Below are positions 33,444 to 42,333 of a DNA stretch of 64,000 nucleotides, in pieces (the first letter of the stretch is position 1; each line of letters starts with the position of its first letter). The position numbers were made by a program, and so were the translations under genes. Source of the stretch: Novosphingobium sp. (GTDB lineage Bacteria; Pseudomonadota; Alphaproteobacteria; Sphingomonadales; Sphingomonadaceae); NCBI GenBank assembly GCA_020848655.1, contig JADLHU010000051.1, forward strand, positions 1-64,000. The letters are read 5' to 3'. The notes below the pieces were generated by a model, which saw nothing but the letters and a program-made list of their open reading frames with translations, had not been told where the DNA came from and did not search any database.

Positions 33444-35074
33444 TGCGCCACGATGCTGCGTGCGACGGCTTCGGCCACCTTGATGCCGTCGATCGCGGCC
33501 GAAAGGATGCCGCCGGCATAGCCCGCGCCTTCGCCCGCCGGGAACAGGCGTTCGACGTTGAGGCTTTGCAGATCCGCCCCGCGCGTGACGCGCACGGGCG
33601 AGGACGTGCGCGTTTCCACGCCGGTCATCACCACGTCGGGATGGTCATAGCGCGCGATCTGGCGGCCGAACACGGGCAGCGCCTCGCGCATGGCCTCCAC
33701 CGCATAGCCGGGCAGGCATCGGGAAAGGTCGGTCATCGTCACGCCCGGCTTGTACGAAGGCGTCACTTCGCCAAGCGCGGTGGACGCCCGCCCGGCCAGG
33801 AAATCGCCCACCGTCTGCCCCGGCGCGGCATAGGTGCCGCCGCCCGCCTCGAACGCCAGCGATTCCCAGTGGCGCTGGAATTCGATGCCCGCCAGCGGCC
33901 CGCCCGGATAGTCGCGCGCCGGATCGATGGCCACGACCAGCCCTGAGTTGGCGTTGAATTCGGCCCGCGAATACTGGCTCATGCCGTTGGTGACGACGCG
34001 GCCCACTTCCGAAGTCGCCGCCACCACGCGCCCGCCGGGGCACATGCAGAAGCTGTAGACGGTGCGCCCGTTGGCACAGTGGTGCGTCAGCGCATAGGCC
34101 GCCGCGCCCAGATCGGGGTGGCCGGCGCAGGCGCCATAGCGCGCGCGATCCACCCAGCTTTGCGGATGTTCGATGCGCACGCCGATGGAAAAGGGCTTGG
34201 CCTCGATATGCACGCCGCGCCGGTGCAGCATCTCGAACGTCGGCCGCGCGCTGTGGCCCACCGCCATGATGACGTGATCGGCCTCAAGGAAGCTGCCATC
34301 GTGCAGGTGCAGCCCGCGCAGCCGCTGGCGGCCGTCGGGCAGCGGGGTAAGCTCCAGATCGTCGACACGCGTCTGCCAGCGATATTCGCCGCCCAGATCC
34401 TCGATCGTGCGGCGGATGCTTTCGACCATGGTGACCAGGCGGAACGTGCCGATATGCGGGTGCGCCTGCCACAGGATGTCGTCGGGCGCGCCGGCTTTCA
34501 CGAATTCTTCCAGCACCTTGCGGCCCAGGAAGCGCGGGTCTTTCACCCGGCAGTAGAGCTTGCCGTCGGAAAAGGTGCCCGCGCCGCCTTCGCCGAACTG
34601 GACGTTGGAATCGGGGTTCAGCTCGCCCCGGCGCCACAGGCCCCAGGTGTCCTTGGTGCGTTCGCGCACGATCTTGCCGCGATCGAGGATGATCGGGCGC
34701 AGTCCCATCTGCGCCAGGACCAGCCCGGCCATCAGCCCGCATGGCCCGGCGCCGATCACCACCGGGCGCAGCGCTTGCTGGCGTTCGGGCCAACCGGCGG
34801 GCGCCTGCGCGACGAAGCGATAGGTCATGTCGGGCGTGGGCTTCACGTCCTTGTCGCCGGCCAGGCGCGCCAGCACTTCGGCCTCGTCCGCCAGGTCGAC
34901 GTCGACGGTGTAGACCAGCACGATCGCGGTGCGCTTGCGCGCATCGTTGCCCCGGCGAAACACGGTGAAGCCGCGCAGCGATTCCGCGGGCACGCCCAGG
35001 CGCGCGGCGATCGCTTGCGCCAGCGCTTCGGCCGGATGATCGAGCGGCAGGGACAGGCCGGACAGTCGCAGCAT
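33440..35074 (-). CDS. FAD-dependent dehydrogenase of the COG2509 type
   Basis: A 544-residue flavoprotein. A ferredoxin-like N-terminal domain (1-95) precedes 'RPVVIGAGPCGLMAGLVLAQMGLRPIILDRG' and 'KDTWGLWRRGELNPDSNVQFGEGGAGTFSDGKLYCR', the marks of uncharacterised FAD-utilising dehydrogenases. The C-terminal 'LFPAGEGAGYAGGILSAAIDGIKVAEAVA' closes the FAD site. The ATG at 35074 lies two bases after the stop of a small SANT-like gene and the 3' end overlaps the next flavoprotein. The reaction is unknown. Confidence 0.88.
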   Translation of the reverse strand: MLRLSGLSLPLDHPAEALAQAIAARLGVPAESLRGFTVFRRGNDARKRTAIVLVYTVDVDLADEAEVLARLAGDKDVKPTPDMTYRFVAQAPAGWPERQQALRPVVIGAGPCGLMAGLVLAQMGLRPIILDRGKIVRERTKDTWGLWRRGELNPDSNVQFGEGGAGTFSDGKLYCRVKDPRFLGRKVLEEFVKAGAPDDILWQAHPHIGTFRLVTMVESIRRTIEDLGGEYRWQTRVDDLELTPLPDGRQRLRGLHLHDGSFLEADHVIMAVGHSARPTFEMLHRRGVHIEAKPFSIGVRIEHPQSWVDRARYGACAGHPDLGAAAYALTHHCANGRTVYSFCMCPGGRVVAATSEVGRVVTNGMSQYSRAEFNANSGLVVAIDPARDYPGGPLAGIEFQRHWESLAFEAGGGTYAAPGQTVGDFLAGRASTALGEVTPSYKPGVTMTDLSRCLPGYAVEAMREALPVFGRQIARYDHPDVVMTGVETRTSSPVRVTRGADLQSLNVERLFPAGEGAGYAGGILSAAIDGIKVAEAVARSIVAQ

Positions 35075-35076
35075 CG

Positions 35077-35256
35077 TCAGCGCAGCTTGGCGATGCTCAG
35101 GTTGTCGGCCTTGGCGCGGTCCTTCACCGATTCCTCGCTGCGCGTCAGCGCCTTGGCGATGGCTTTCAGCGCCATCCCCTTTTTCGCCAGCGTGTGCAGC
35201 TTCTGGATTTCCGCTGCCGTCCACGGCTGGCGGTGTCGTTCAAATCGTTCTGCCAT
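35077..35256 (-). CDS. Small SANT/Myb-like or HTH protein
   Basis: A 59-residue basic protein, 'MAERFERHRQPWTAAEIQKL...' ending 'KADNLSIAKLR'. 'WTAAEIQKLHTLAKKGMALK' followed by 'AIAKALTRSEESVKDRAKA' has the three-helix spacing of a SANT/Myb or small helix-turn-helix. Such mini-proteins are common in alphaproteobacteria and are presumed DNA-binding. It ends two bases before the COG2509 flavoprotein start and probably heads that operon. Confidence 0.65.
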   Translation of the reverse strand: MAERFERHRQPWTAAEIQKLHTLAKKGMALKAIAKALTRSEESVKDRAKADNLSIAKLR

Positions 35257-35335
35257 GGTGGCCCTTTAGGCGTTGCATCACCGAGATCGAAGCGCTTTTC
35301 GCCGTTCGTGTCGAGCGAAGGTTCAGGGCGCCGTT

Positions 35336-35803
35336 CTACCCGTTGCGCCGCAACCGGACGAGCGCTTCGTCCAGCGCGGAGAGAAAGCGCGATCGGTCTG
35401 CCTTGCTGAACGGGGGCGGGCCGCCGATCTGGGTGCCGATCGAATCGCCGCCCGCGCGCAGATCGGCCATGATCGCGCGGGTGGCGATGGCCGCGCCGAT
35501 CGAACTGTGGCTGAAGACCTTGCCGTTGGGCGCGATCACCACGCCGCCGGCCTTCAGGCAGCGGTCGGCCAGCAGGATGTCGGCGGTCACGCACACGGTG
35601 CCGGGCGCGGTGCGCTCGGCGATCCAGTCGTCCGCCGCGTCGAAGCCGTCGCTTACCACCACGCGGTCGATCAGGTCGTGCCGGGGCACGCGGATCGGGC
35701 TGTTGCTGACCACGGTGACCGGCACCGCGAGGCGGAAGGCGACCTTGTAGATCTCTTCCTTCACCGGGCAGGCATCGGCATCGACGAGAATGCGGATCGT
35801 CAT
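35336..35803 (-). CDS. DUF188 / YaiI-YqxD family protein
   Basis: A 155-residue protein matching the YaiI/YqxD (UPF0178) family: '[18 protein letters not shown]', '[25 protein letters not shown]', and '[20 protein letters not shown]'. Conserved acidic residues give a PIN-like nuclease appearance, but no activity is established. The ATG at 35803 is clear. It is downstream of the DEAD-box helicase on the same strand, 56 bases after its stop. Confidence 0.9.
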   Translation of the reverse strand: MTIRILVDADACPVKEEIYKVAFRLAVPVTVVSNSPIRVPRHDLIDRVVVSDGFDAADDWIAERTAPGTVCVTADILLADRCLKAGGVVIAPNGKVFSHSSIGAAIATRAIMADLRAGGDSIGTQIGGPPPFSKADRSRFLSALDEALVRLRRNG

Positions 35804-35812
35804 GGCGGGCCA

Positions 35813-35865
35813 GTCAGCGTGCGGTCGGTCAGCGGGGTCAGTCAGCGGGGGGGGGGCGGTCAGCG
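35813..35865. repeat. GTCAGCG repeats with a G10 homopolymer
   Basis: GTCAGCG occurs four times (35813, 35828, 35841, 35859) with a run of ten G at 35847-35856. The last copy overlaps the helicase stop codon. The tract lies between the helicase and DUF188 genes, so slippage would change spacing and not the proteins. Confidence 0.7.
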
Positions 35866-37626
35866 CGGGCGTTCGTCGCGTCCGCGCCAGTTGCCCTTCT
35901 TGCCGGGGCCGCCGTTGCGGGGCGGGCCGCCGGGACCACCGGGACCGCCGGGGCCACGCGGGCCCTGGCCGCGATGCGGGCGCGGCGGCGGGCCGCCGGC
36001 ATTGTCGCGGCGGTTGCTGCGCGCGGCATCGCGCGGGGTGCCTTCGAAGGCGGTGATTTCCACCCCGTCGTCCTCGCTGGCGGCGGTGCGTATCGCCGCT
36101 TCGAGGAAGCGCGCGGCGATGGCCTGCGGCACTTCGAACAGCGTTTCGTTGGCGGCGATGCGGATCGCGCCGATCTCGTTGCGGCTGACGTGGCCACGGC
36201 GGCACAGCAGCGGCAGGATCCAGCGCGGATCGGCGTTCTGACGGTTGCCCACGTTGAGCCGGAACCAGGCGCTGCCATCGAAGCCTTCGCGCGGCTGGCG
36301 CTGCGGTGGGCCGGCATCGGCGGCCAGCAGGTCTTCGGGTTCGGGCAGCGCGGCGCGGTGCATGCGCACCAGCGCGGCGGCGATGTCTTCGGCGCTGCGC
36401 TCGGCCAGCACGCGGGCGGCCAGCGCGCGATCTTCCTCGGTGGTTTCCACCGGGGCGAGCAACTGGGCCAGCATGCGCTCGCTGTCGGCGGCGCGGATTT
36501 CGGCGGCGGAGGGCGGCGAAACCCATTCGGCGGCGATGCGCGCGCCGCGCAGCATCATTTCCACGCGGCGGCGGCGCGGATAGGGCACCAGCAGGATCGC
36601 CGTGCCCTTCTTGCCGGCGCGCCCGGTGCGGCCCGAGCGGTGCTGGAGCGTTTCGGCATCGCGCGGGATTTCCACGTGGACCACCAGCGACAGGCCGGGC
36701 AGGTCGATGCCGCGCGCCGCCACGTCGGTGGCGACGCAGACGCGGGCACGGCGATCGCGCAGCGCCTGCAGCGCGTGGTTGCGCTCGCTCTGGCTATGCT
36801 CGCCCGACAGCGCGACGACCGCGAAACCGCGTTCGGTCAGGCTGGCGTGGAGGTGGCGCACATTGTCGCGCGTGGCGCAGAACAGGATCGCGGTTTCCGC
36901 TTCGTGGAAGCGCAGCAGGTTGACCACCGCGTTCTCGATATCGGCGGGGGCGACGGCGACGGCCTGATAGGCGATGTCGCCATGGCCGCGATCCTCGCCC
37001 ACGGTGGAAATGCGCAGCGCATCGCGCTGGTAACGCTTGGCCAGCGCGACGATGGGCTTGGGCATCGTCGCCGAAAACAGCATCGTGCGCCGCTGCGCCG
37101 GCGTGGCGTCGAGCAGTTCCTCGAGGTCTTCGCGAAAGCCCATGTCGAGCATTTCGTCGGCTTCGTCGAGCACGGCCACGCTCAGCCCCTGGAGGTTGAG
37201 CGCGCCGCGTTCCAGGTGATCGCGCAGGCGGCCCGGCGTGCCCACCACGATATGCGCGCCTTGCGACAGCATGCGCCGTTCGGCCGAAGGGTTCATGCCG
37301 CCCACGCAAGTGGCGACGCGCGCGCCGGTCGGGCCATAGAGCCATTCCAGTTCGCGGCTGACCTGAAGCGCCAGTTCGCGCGTCGGCGCGATGATCAGCG
37401 CGGCGGGCGAGCGGACGGGCTGGGCGCGGCCATCCTGGTCAAGCAGTTGCGGGGCCATGGCCAGCCCGAAGGCCACGGTCTTGCCCGATCCGGTCTGCGC
37501 GGAAACGACCAGGTCGCGTCCTTCGGCTTCGGGTTCCAGAACGGCGGCCTGGACGGGTGTGGGCGCGGCATAGCCACGTTCGGCAAGCGCTTCACCAAGA
37601 AGCGCGGGAAGTTTGGTAAAGGCCAT
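35860..37626 (-). CDS. DEAD-box ATP-dependent RNA helicase
   Basis: A 588-residue helicase. The core (1-370) carries the Q motif ('GYAAPTPVQ'), Walker A 'AQTGSGKT', 'PTRELALQ', 'VLDEADEML', 'FSATMP', '[12 protein letters not shown]' and '[11 protein letters not shown]'. Residues about 445-530 resemble the DbpA/CsdA RNA-binding domain ('[23 protein letters not shown]'). The last 60 residues are Gly/Pro/Arg-rich, as in RNA-chaperone tails. DeaD/CsdA-type roles in ribosome assembly or cold adaptation are likely. It probably shares its transcript with the DUF188 gene. Confidence 0.94.
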   Translation of the reverse strand: MAFTKLPALLGEALAERGYAAPTPVQAAVLEPEAEGRDLVVSAQTGSGKTVAFGLAMAPQLLDQDGRAQPVRSPAALIIAPTRELALQVSRELEWLYGPTGARVATCVGGMNPSAERRMLSQGAHIVVGTPGRLRDHLERGALNLQGLSVAVLDEADEMLDMGFREDLEELLDATPAQRRTMLFSATMPKPIVALAKRYQRDALRISTVGEDRGHGDIAYQAVAVAPADIENAVVNLLRFHEAETAILFCATRDNVRHLHASLTERGFAVVALSGEHSQSERNHALQALRDRRARVCVATDVAARGIDLPGLSLVVHVEIPRDAETLQHRSGRTGRAGKKGTAILLVPYPRRRRVEMMLRGARIAAEWVSPPSAAEIRAADSERMLAQLLAPVETTEEDRALAARVLAERSAEDIAAALVRMHRAALPEPEDLLAADAGPPQRQPREGFDGSAWFRLNVGNRQNADPRWILPLLCRRGHVSRNEIGAIRIAANETLFEVPQAIAARFLEAAIRTAASEDDGVEITAFEGTPRDAARSNRRDNAGGPPPRPHRGQGPRGPGGPGGPGGPPRNGGPGKKGNWRGRDERPR

Positions 37627-37763
37627 TATCTTCTGTGTCTGCGCGGAGGCCGCGCGTGGCGCGTGCCGCTGGCGGGAAAAGCCCGGAAGTGGCAGCCACT
37701 ACGCCCGGATCGCCGAAAGTTCAACAACGCTGTTGCGCGCGCGTTCGCGGCGGCCGGCGCGAA

Positions 37764-37791
37764 CCGTCTAACGGGTGACGCGAAACCGTCT
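37764..37791 (+). promoter_or_regulatory. Direct repeat upstream of the receptor-phytase operon
   Basis: GCGAA(A)CCGTCT occurs twice with its CCGTCT cores 22 bases apart (37764 and 37786). Pho boxes use 11-base spaced CTGTCA-like units, so twice that spacing is suggestive, but the match is weak. The rest of 37627-37863 shows no recognised element. Confidence 0.25.
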
Positions 37792-37863
37792 TCATCCTGC
37801 CGCAAGACCGCAATATTGAGGCTCTAGCGCAGCCCCCGAAGACAATTCCAGGGGGCACACGCC

Positions 37864-40248
37864 ATGATTTCGATTCCGGGTTCGGCCAAGGCCGGGGGCA
37901 ATTCCAAGGCGCGGTTGATCCGCCGGCTGCTGCTGTGCGGCGCGGCTGCGGCCATGCCCGCCGCCCCGGCGCTGTCGGCCGAAGTCGCCGCCGCCGAAGA
38001 AGCCGCCGCCGCCGAAGACGACCAGCTTCAGTCGAGCCGCGAAATCGTCGTCCAGGGCGACATCGGTTATCGCAACCGCAGCGAGGAAGCCGAACCGACG
38101 CTGGTCTATGGCGAGGAATACTTCCAGCGCTTCGAGCCGCTGACCGCCGGCGATGCGCTGAAGCGCGTGCCTTCGGTCACGTTCCTGTCGGACGTGATCG
38201 AAAGCGATGGCGCGCGGCTGCGCGGCCTCGATCCGGGCTATACCCAGATCCTCATCAACGGCGAAAAGGTGCCGGGTTCGAACGCCGACCGCTCGTTCTT
38301 CCTCGATCGCATCCCGGCCGAACTGGTCAAGCAGGTGGAGATCATCCGCTCGTCCTCGGCGCGGCGCACCGCCGATGCGGTGGCGGGGACGCTGAACATC
38401 GTGCTGCGCGATGCCTATACGCTCGATGGCGGCTATGTGCGGGCCGGCGGGCTGCACTTCGACGATGGTAAGATCAAGCCCACTGGCGGGTTGTTCTATG
38501 GCGGCCAGATGGGGCCGGGCCGCATCCTGCTGGGCGCCAACGTGCAGGGCCGCTACAATCCGAAGCGCAAGACCAGCCTGCGCTACAAGGATTCGCCCGA
38601 GAACAACGCGCAATACGCAACGGACGATTTCGATAATCGCGAAGACCAGCGCGATACGCGCAACGGCACCGACTATGCGTTCAACGGCTCATACGGGATC
38701 GACGGCGAGACGACCGACTTCGAGCTTTCCGGCAACTTCGTGCGCACCGATCGCACCGAGGACGAGCGGTCTTTCGAATATGACGATCCCACCGCCGTCA
38801 CGGGTTCGGTCGGCGCCGGGGGCAACCTCGAAAGCGACAACGCCAACGTCAACACGATCCGGCAGGACACCTTCTCGGTCTCGTCGAAGCTGGCGCACGA
38901 ATGGTCGCTGGGCAAGACCACGCTGCGCGGCGGCTTCGCGCAGTTCAGCGACAGGCAGGACGAGACCGAGTACGAGATCGACTTCGGCGAGGACGAACCC
39001 GAATTCGAAGGCGCCTATACGCGCACCCGGCTGAAGGACCGCGAGTTCTCGCTGTCGCTCGACCATGCGCTGCCGCTGGCCGATAGCGTCAACCTGGTGT
39101 TCGGCGGCCTGTTGCAGAAGAAGAACCGCCGCCTTTCGATCCTTGAGGCGGAACAGGAAGCCGTGCTGCCCGCATCGACCCATGCCGGCTGGAACCAGTT
39201 CACCGCCGACCCGACCACCTTCGCGGTGGCGTTCGAGGAACTGGAACCGACGGCCGGCGGCGTCATCCGCATCCGCGAGGACCGCAAAGACCTGTTCGCG
39301 CTGGTCGAGAGCAAGGGCGAGAGCGCGCTCAAGTGGGAAGCGGGCGTGCGCTGGGAAAACACCGATGTCACGATCAACGACGCCACGGTCGATGCCGACG
39401 TGGCGCGCACCAAGGTCAAATATGATTTCCTGCTGCCTTCGGCGTCGGTGAAGTGGGATAGCGGCGCGGGCCGCATCACCGCTTCGGTGGCGCGCACGCT
39501 GCGCCGTCCGCGCTTCGACTATATCTCGCCCGCGCTGCTGGAAGGTGAGTTGGGCGACAACGACCTGCTCGGCAACCCGCAGCTCAAGCCCGAAACCGCC
39601 TGGGGCGGCGACCTGGGGTACGAGCACCACATCGGCCGCACCGGCGTGGTCGGCGTCAACCTGTTCTACCGCAAGGTCAAGAACATGGTCGAACTGTACA
39701 ACACCGGCGAGGAAGGCGACGAGGGCGAGGGGACGTTCGTCTACCAGCCGCGCAACGTCGATAGCGGCAAGGTCTGGGGGATCGAGTTCGACCTTTCGGC
39801 CAGCCTGTCGTTCGTCGGCCTGCCCGACACCGGCATCTTCGGCAACCTGTCGCTGATCGACAGCGAAGTCGCCGACGAATTCGGCAAGCGCCGCTTCAAC
39901 GGCCAGTCGAAATATGTCTACAACTTCGGCTTCATCCAGAACCTGCGCGATCTGGGCGCGGCCTTCGGCGCGACCTATCGCAAGCAGGGCCGCGCCTTCG
40001 ATCGCACCGTGGGCGAGGAAGTGGTGACCACCTATGGCGCCGATCTGGAGATCTTCGTCGAAAAGCGCATCGGCGACAGCTTTACGATCCGCGCCGTGGG
40101 GTCCAACCTGCTGGATGGCAAGAAGCGCGAAAGGTTCAACAAGTTCAACACGATAGAAGAACAGACCGATCGAGAGTTCGACGAGTACGAACTGGAAAGC
40201 GAACGGGCGGGACCGGTGTTCCAGGTCGTCGCGCGGTATGCGTTCTGA
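37864..40248 (+). CDS. TonB-dependent outer-membrane receptor, coupled to phytase
   Basis: A 794-residue receptor. A long signal peptide ends near 'APALSAEVA', then an acidic Ala/Glu stretch precedes the plug: 'GDALKRVPSVTF', 'GLDPGYTQILINGEKVPGSNADR' and 'IIRSSSARRTADAVAGTLNIVL'. A barrel with 'RPRFDYISPALLEGELGDNDLLGNPQLKPETAWGGDLGYEHH' follows and ends in Phe. It resembles TonB receptors for carbohydrate-like or phosphorylated organic ligands. Its stop overlaps the phytase ATG (TGATG), so import of phytate or its breakdown products is the natural proposal. The ATG has AGGGGG upstream. Confidence 0.85.
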   Translation: MISIPGSAKAGGNSKARLIRRLLLCGAAAAMPAAPALSAEVAAAEEAAAAEDDQLQSSREIVVQGDIGYRNRSEEAEPTLVYGEEYFQRFEPLTAGDALKRVPSVTFLSDVIESDGARLRGLDPGYTQILINGEKVPGSNADRSFFLDRIPAELVKQVEIIRSSSARRTADAVAGTLNIVLRDAYTLDGGYVRAGGLHFDDGKIKPTGGLFYGGQMGPGRILLGANVQGRYNPKRKTSLRYKDSPENNAQYATDDFDNREDQRDTRNGTDYAFNGSYGIDGETTDFELSGNFVRTDRTEDERSFEYDDPTAVTGSVGAGGNLESDNANVNTIRQDTFSVSSKLAHEWSLGKTTLRGGFAQFSDRQDETEYEIDFGEDEPEFEGAYTRTRLKDREFSLSLDHALPLADSVNLVFGGLLQKKNRRLSILEAEQEAVLPASTHAGWNQFTADPTTFAVAFEELEPTAGGVIRIREDRKDLFALVESKGESALKWEAGVRWENTDVTINDATVDADVARTKVKYDFLLPSASVKWDSGAGRITASVARTLRRPRFDYISPALLEGELGDNDLLGNPQLKPETAWGGDLGYEHHIGRTGVVGVNLFYRKVKNMVELYNTGEEGDEGEGTFVYQPRNVDSGKVWGIEFDLSASLSFVGLPDTGIFGNLSLIDSEVADEFGKRRFNGQSKYVYNFGFIQNLRDLGAAFGATYRKQGRAFDRTVGEEVVTTYGADLEIFVEKRIGDSFTIRAVGSNLLDGKKRERFNKFNTIEEQTDREFDEYELESERAGPVFQVVARYAF

Positions 40249-41321
40249 TGCGCCGGCCCGCCACGCTGGTCGCCATCGCGCTGCTGAACTGCGCTTGCGC
40301 CGCCATCCCGGCGCTGGCGCAGGCCGCCCCTGTCGCGGCCCCCGTCACCGCCCCCGTCACGGCCATCGTCACCGCGCGGGGCGAGACGGTGCCGGTGGGC
40401 ACGGCCGCCGCCGATGCGGCCGATGATCCGGCGATCTGGCGCAATTCACGCGATCCGGCCGCCAGCCTGATCGTCGCCACCGACAAGAAGGCCGGGCTCT
40501 ACGTCTATGGCCTGGACGGCAAGGCGCGCCATTTCGTGCCCGCCGGACGGCTCAACAACGTTGACCTGGTCGATCTGGGCCGGCGCGGCGTGATCGTCGT
40601 CGCCAGCGATCGCAACGACGAGGGCCGCGCGGTGCTGCGGCTGTTCCGGCTCGATACGCGCAGCGGGCACCTGGCCGCGCTGGGCGAGGCGCCGGGCGGC
40701 GCGGGCGAGGCCTATGGCGTGTGCCTGCTGCGCCAGCGCGATGCGCTTTATGCGTTCTCGGTGCTGAAGGCCGGCGATATTCATCAGGTCCGGCTGGACG
40801 TGGCCGCCGACACCGCATCGGGCACGATCGTGCGCAGCCTGAAACTGGCCACCCAGACCGAAGGCTGCGTCGCCGATGCGCGCACCGCCACGCTCTATGT
40901 GGGCGAGGAGGATCGCGGCATCTGGGCATTCGACGCCGGCCCGCAAGGCCCGGTCGCGGGCCGGCTCGTCGCACCGGTCGATGGCGCGCATCTCGTCGCC
41001 GATGTCGAAGGGCTGGCGCTGGCGCCCAAGGGGCGGCGCGGTGGCTGGCTGATCGCTTCCAGCCAGGGCGACAACGCCTATGCGCTCTATGCGCTGCCCG
41101 ACATGCGCCCCGCCGGCCGCTTTCGCGTGGGCGCCGGATCGCTGGGCGCGACCGAGGAAACCGATGGCATCGACCTGGCGCTCGGCAGCTTCGGCAAGCA
41201 CTATCGCGGCGGGTTGCTGGTGGTGCAGGACGGCGACAACGCACCGGCCGCGCAGAACTTCAAGCTGATCGCCTGGCGCGACGTGCTGATGGCGCTGAAG
41301 GCGGCGGCGGGCCGCCGGTAG
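40248..41321 (+). CDS. Beta-propeller phytase (3-phytase)
   Basis: A 357-residue secreted protein with a signal peptide ending near 'ALAQAAP'. Beta-propeller-phytase marks are 'ADDPAIW', 'GRLNNVDLVDL', 'ASDRNDEGRAVLRLFRLD', 'TEGCVADARTATLYVGEEDRGIWAFD', 'DVEGLALAP' and 'ETDGIDLAL'. These supply calcium and phosphate ligands in the six-bladed fold. The enzyme hydrolyses inositol hexakisphosphate to release phosphate, probably in the periplasm or at the cell surface. It overlaps the upstream receptor by one base. Confidence 0.92.
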   Translation: MRRPATLVAIALLNCACAAIPALAQAAPVAAPVTAPVTAIVTARGETVPVGTAAADAADDPAIWRNSRDPAASLIVATDKKAGLYVYGLDGKARHFVPAGRLNNVDLVDLGRRGVIVVASDRNDEGRAVLRLFRLDTRSGHLAALGEAPGGAGEAYGVCLLRQRDALYAFSVLKAGDIHQVRLDVAADTASGTIVRSLKLATQTEGCVADARTATLYVGEEDRGIWAFDAGPQGPVAGRLVAPVDGAHLVADVEGLALAPKGRRGGWLIASSQGDNAYALYALPDMRPAGRFRVGAGSLGATEETDGIDLALGSFGKHYRGGLLVVQDGDNAPAAQNFKLIAWRDVLMALKAAAGRR

Positions 41322-41328
41322 CCGCCGG

Positions 41329-42333
41329 TCAGAACTGCACGTCCACCGTCAGAGTATCGGTATAGGTGCCGGCGGGCGGCGTGCTCTGCCCCGGGGTGAT
41401 CTGGGCGCGATAGGTATAGGTCTGGCCGGTGCTGCCGGTATAGGTGCCGGCGTTGGTGGTGGCCTGGCTGCTGCTGCGCCGCTCTGCCCCGACGCTGCCC
41501 CAGCGCGTGCCCGAACCGGCCGGGAAGAAGATGTCGTAGGCGATGGTGCCCGACCCGCCGTTCAGCCGCCGCGTACCGCCCGATGCGTGCAGGCCATCAT
41601 CGATGCCCACGGTATAGGCGGCGTCCTTGGAACAGCGGATGGTGATGGCCTGGGTGACGGGATCGAAGCTGTCGGTCAGCGGGGCGCTGCCGAAATCGAG
41701 CGCGGGGGCGGCGATCGCGCAATCGTTGGTGACGATCATCGTCACGTCGATCGTGCTGACGGTGGAGCCGGTATCGCGCACCAGGCAAAGCCCGACCGCG
41801 CCGACCGAGCAGATGTTCCAGGTCCACGCGATCGTCAGCGTGCTGGTATAGGTGCCGGCGGCGACTTGCGTGCCGGGAACCGTGCGCATGTACAGCGGGA
41901 GCGAGCCGCCCGGCCCGGAAAACAGGTTGAGCAGGCCAAGCAGCGTGGTGCTGGACCAGGTGCCCTGGGTGCCGATCGGATAGGTCGTGGCGCAACTGGA
42001 ATCGCGGCAGATCGTGAACGGGATATGATCGCCCGACACCGCGTTGAACAGGCGCGGCTGCGTGCCGTTGCTGTTGGTGCCGCTCTGGATCGTGGCGGTG
42101 ACGGTGTTGGTGGTGATCAGCGTCAGCACGCCGCTGCCCGAACAGGTAAAGCCCGTGCCGGTGATCGCGCCTTGCGCGGTGGTCGCGGCGGTGAACGAGC
42201 CGGTCGTGCCCAGGTTGGCGCTGCCCGGCGTGGCGGCGCAATCGGCGCTGGCCGGGGCGGCGAACAGCACCAGGCCCAGCACGCCGAAGAGCAGCGCCAG
42301 AAGGCGGCGGGGCAGGGGAAGCGTCATTCGCAT
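41329..42333 (-). CDS. Csu-type pilus tip adhesin, two spore-coat-U domains
   Basis: A 334-residue secreted protein with a signal peptide ending 'APASADC'. It contains two SCPU (spore coat protein U) domains: about 28-165 and 175-334, the second with 'NDCAIAAPALDFGSAPL' and the terminal donor-type strand 'AGTYTDTLTVDVQF'. Two domains at the end of a chaperone-usher operon match the position and architecture of the CsuE tip adhesin. ATGs at 42333 and 42327 are both possible; the latter would give an ATGA overlap with the usher stop. Confidence 0.87.
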   Translation of the reverse strand: MRMTLPLPRRLLALLFGVLGLVLFAAPASADCAATPGSANLGTTGSFTAATTAQGAITGTGFTCSGSGVLTLITTNTVTATIQSGTNSNGTQPRLFNAVSGDHIPFTICRDSSCATTYPIGTQGTWSSTTLLGLLNLFSGPGGSLPLYMRTVPGTQVAAGTYTSTLTIAWTWNICSVGAVGLCLVRDTGSTVSTIDVTMIVTNDCAIAAPALDFGSAPLTDSFDPVTQAITIRCSKDAAYTVGIDDGLHASGGTRRLNGGSGTIAYDIFFPAGSGTRWGSVGAERRSSSQATTNAGTYTGSTGQTYTYRAQITPGQSTPPAGTYTDTLTVDVQF

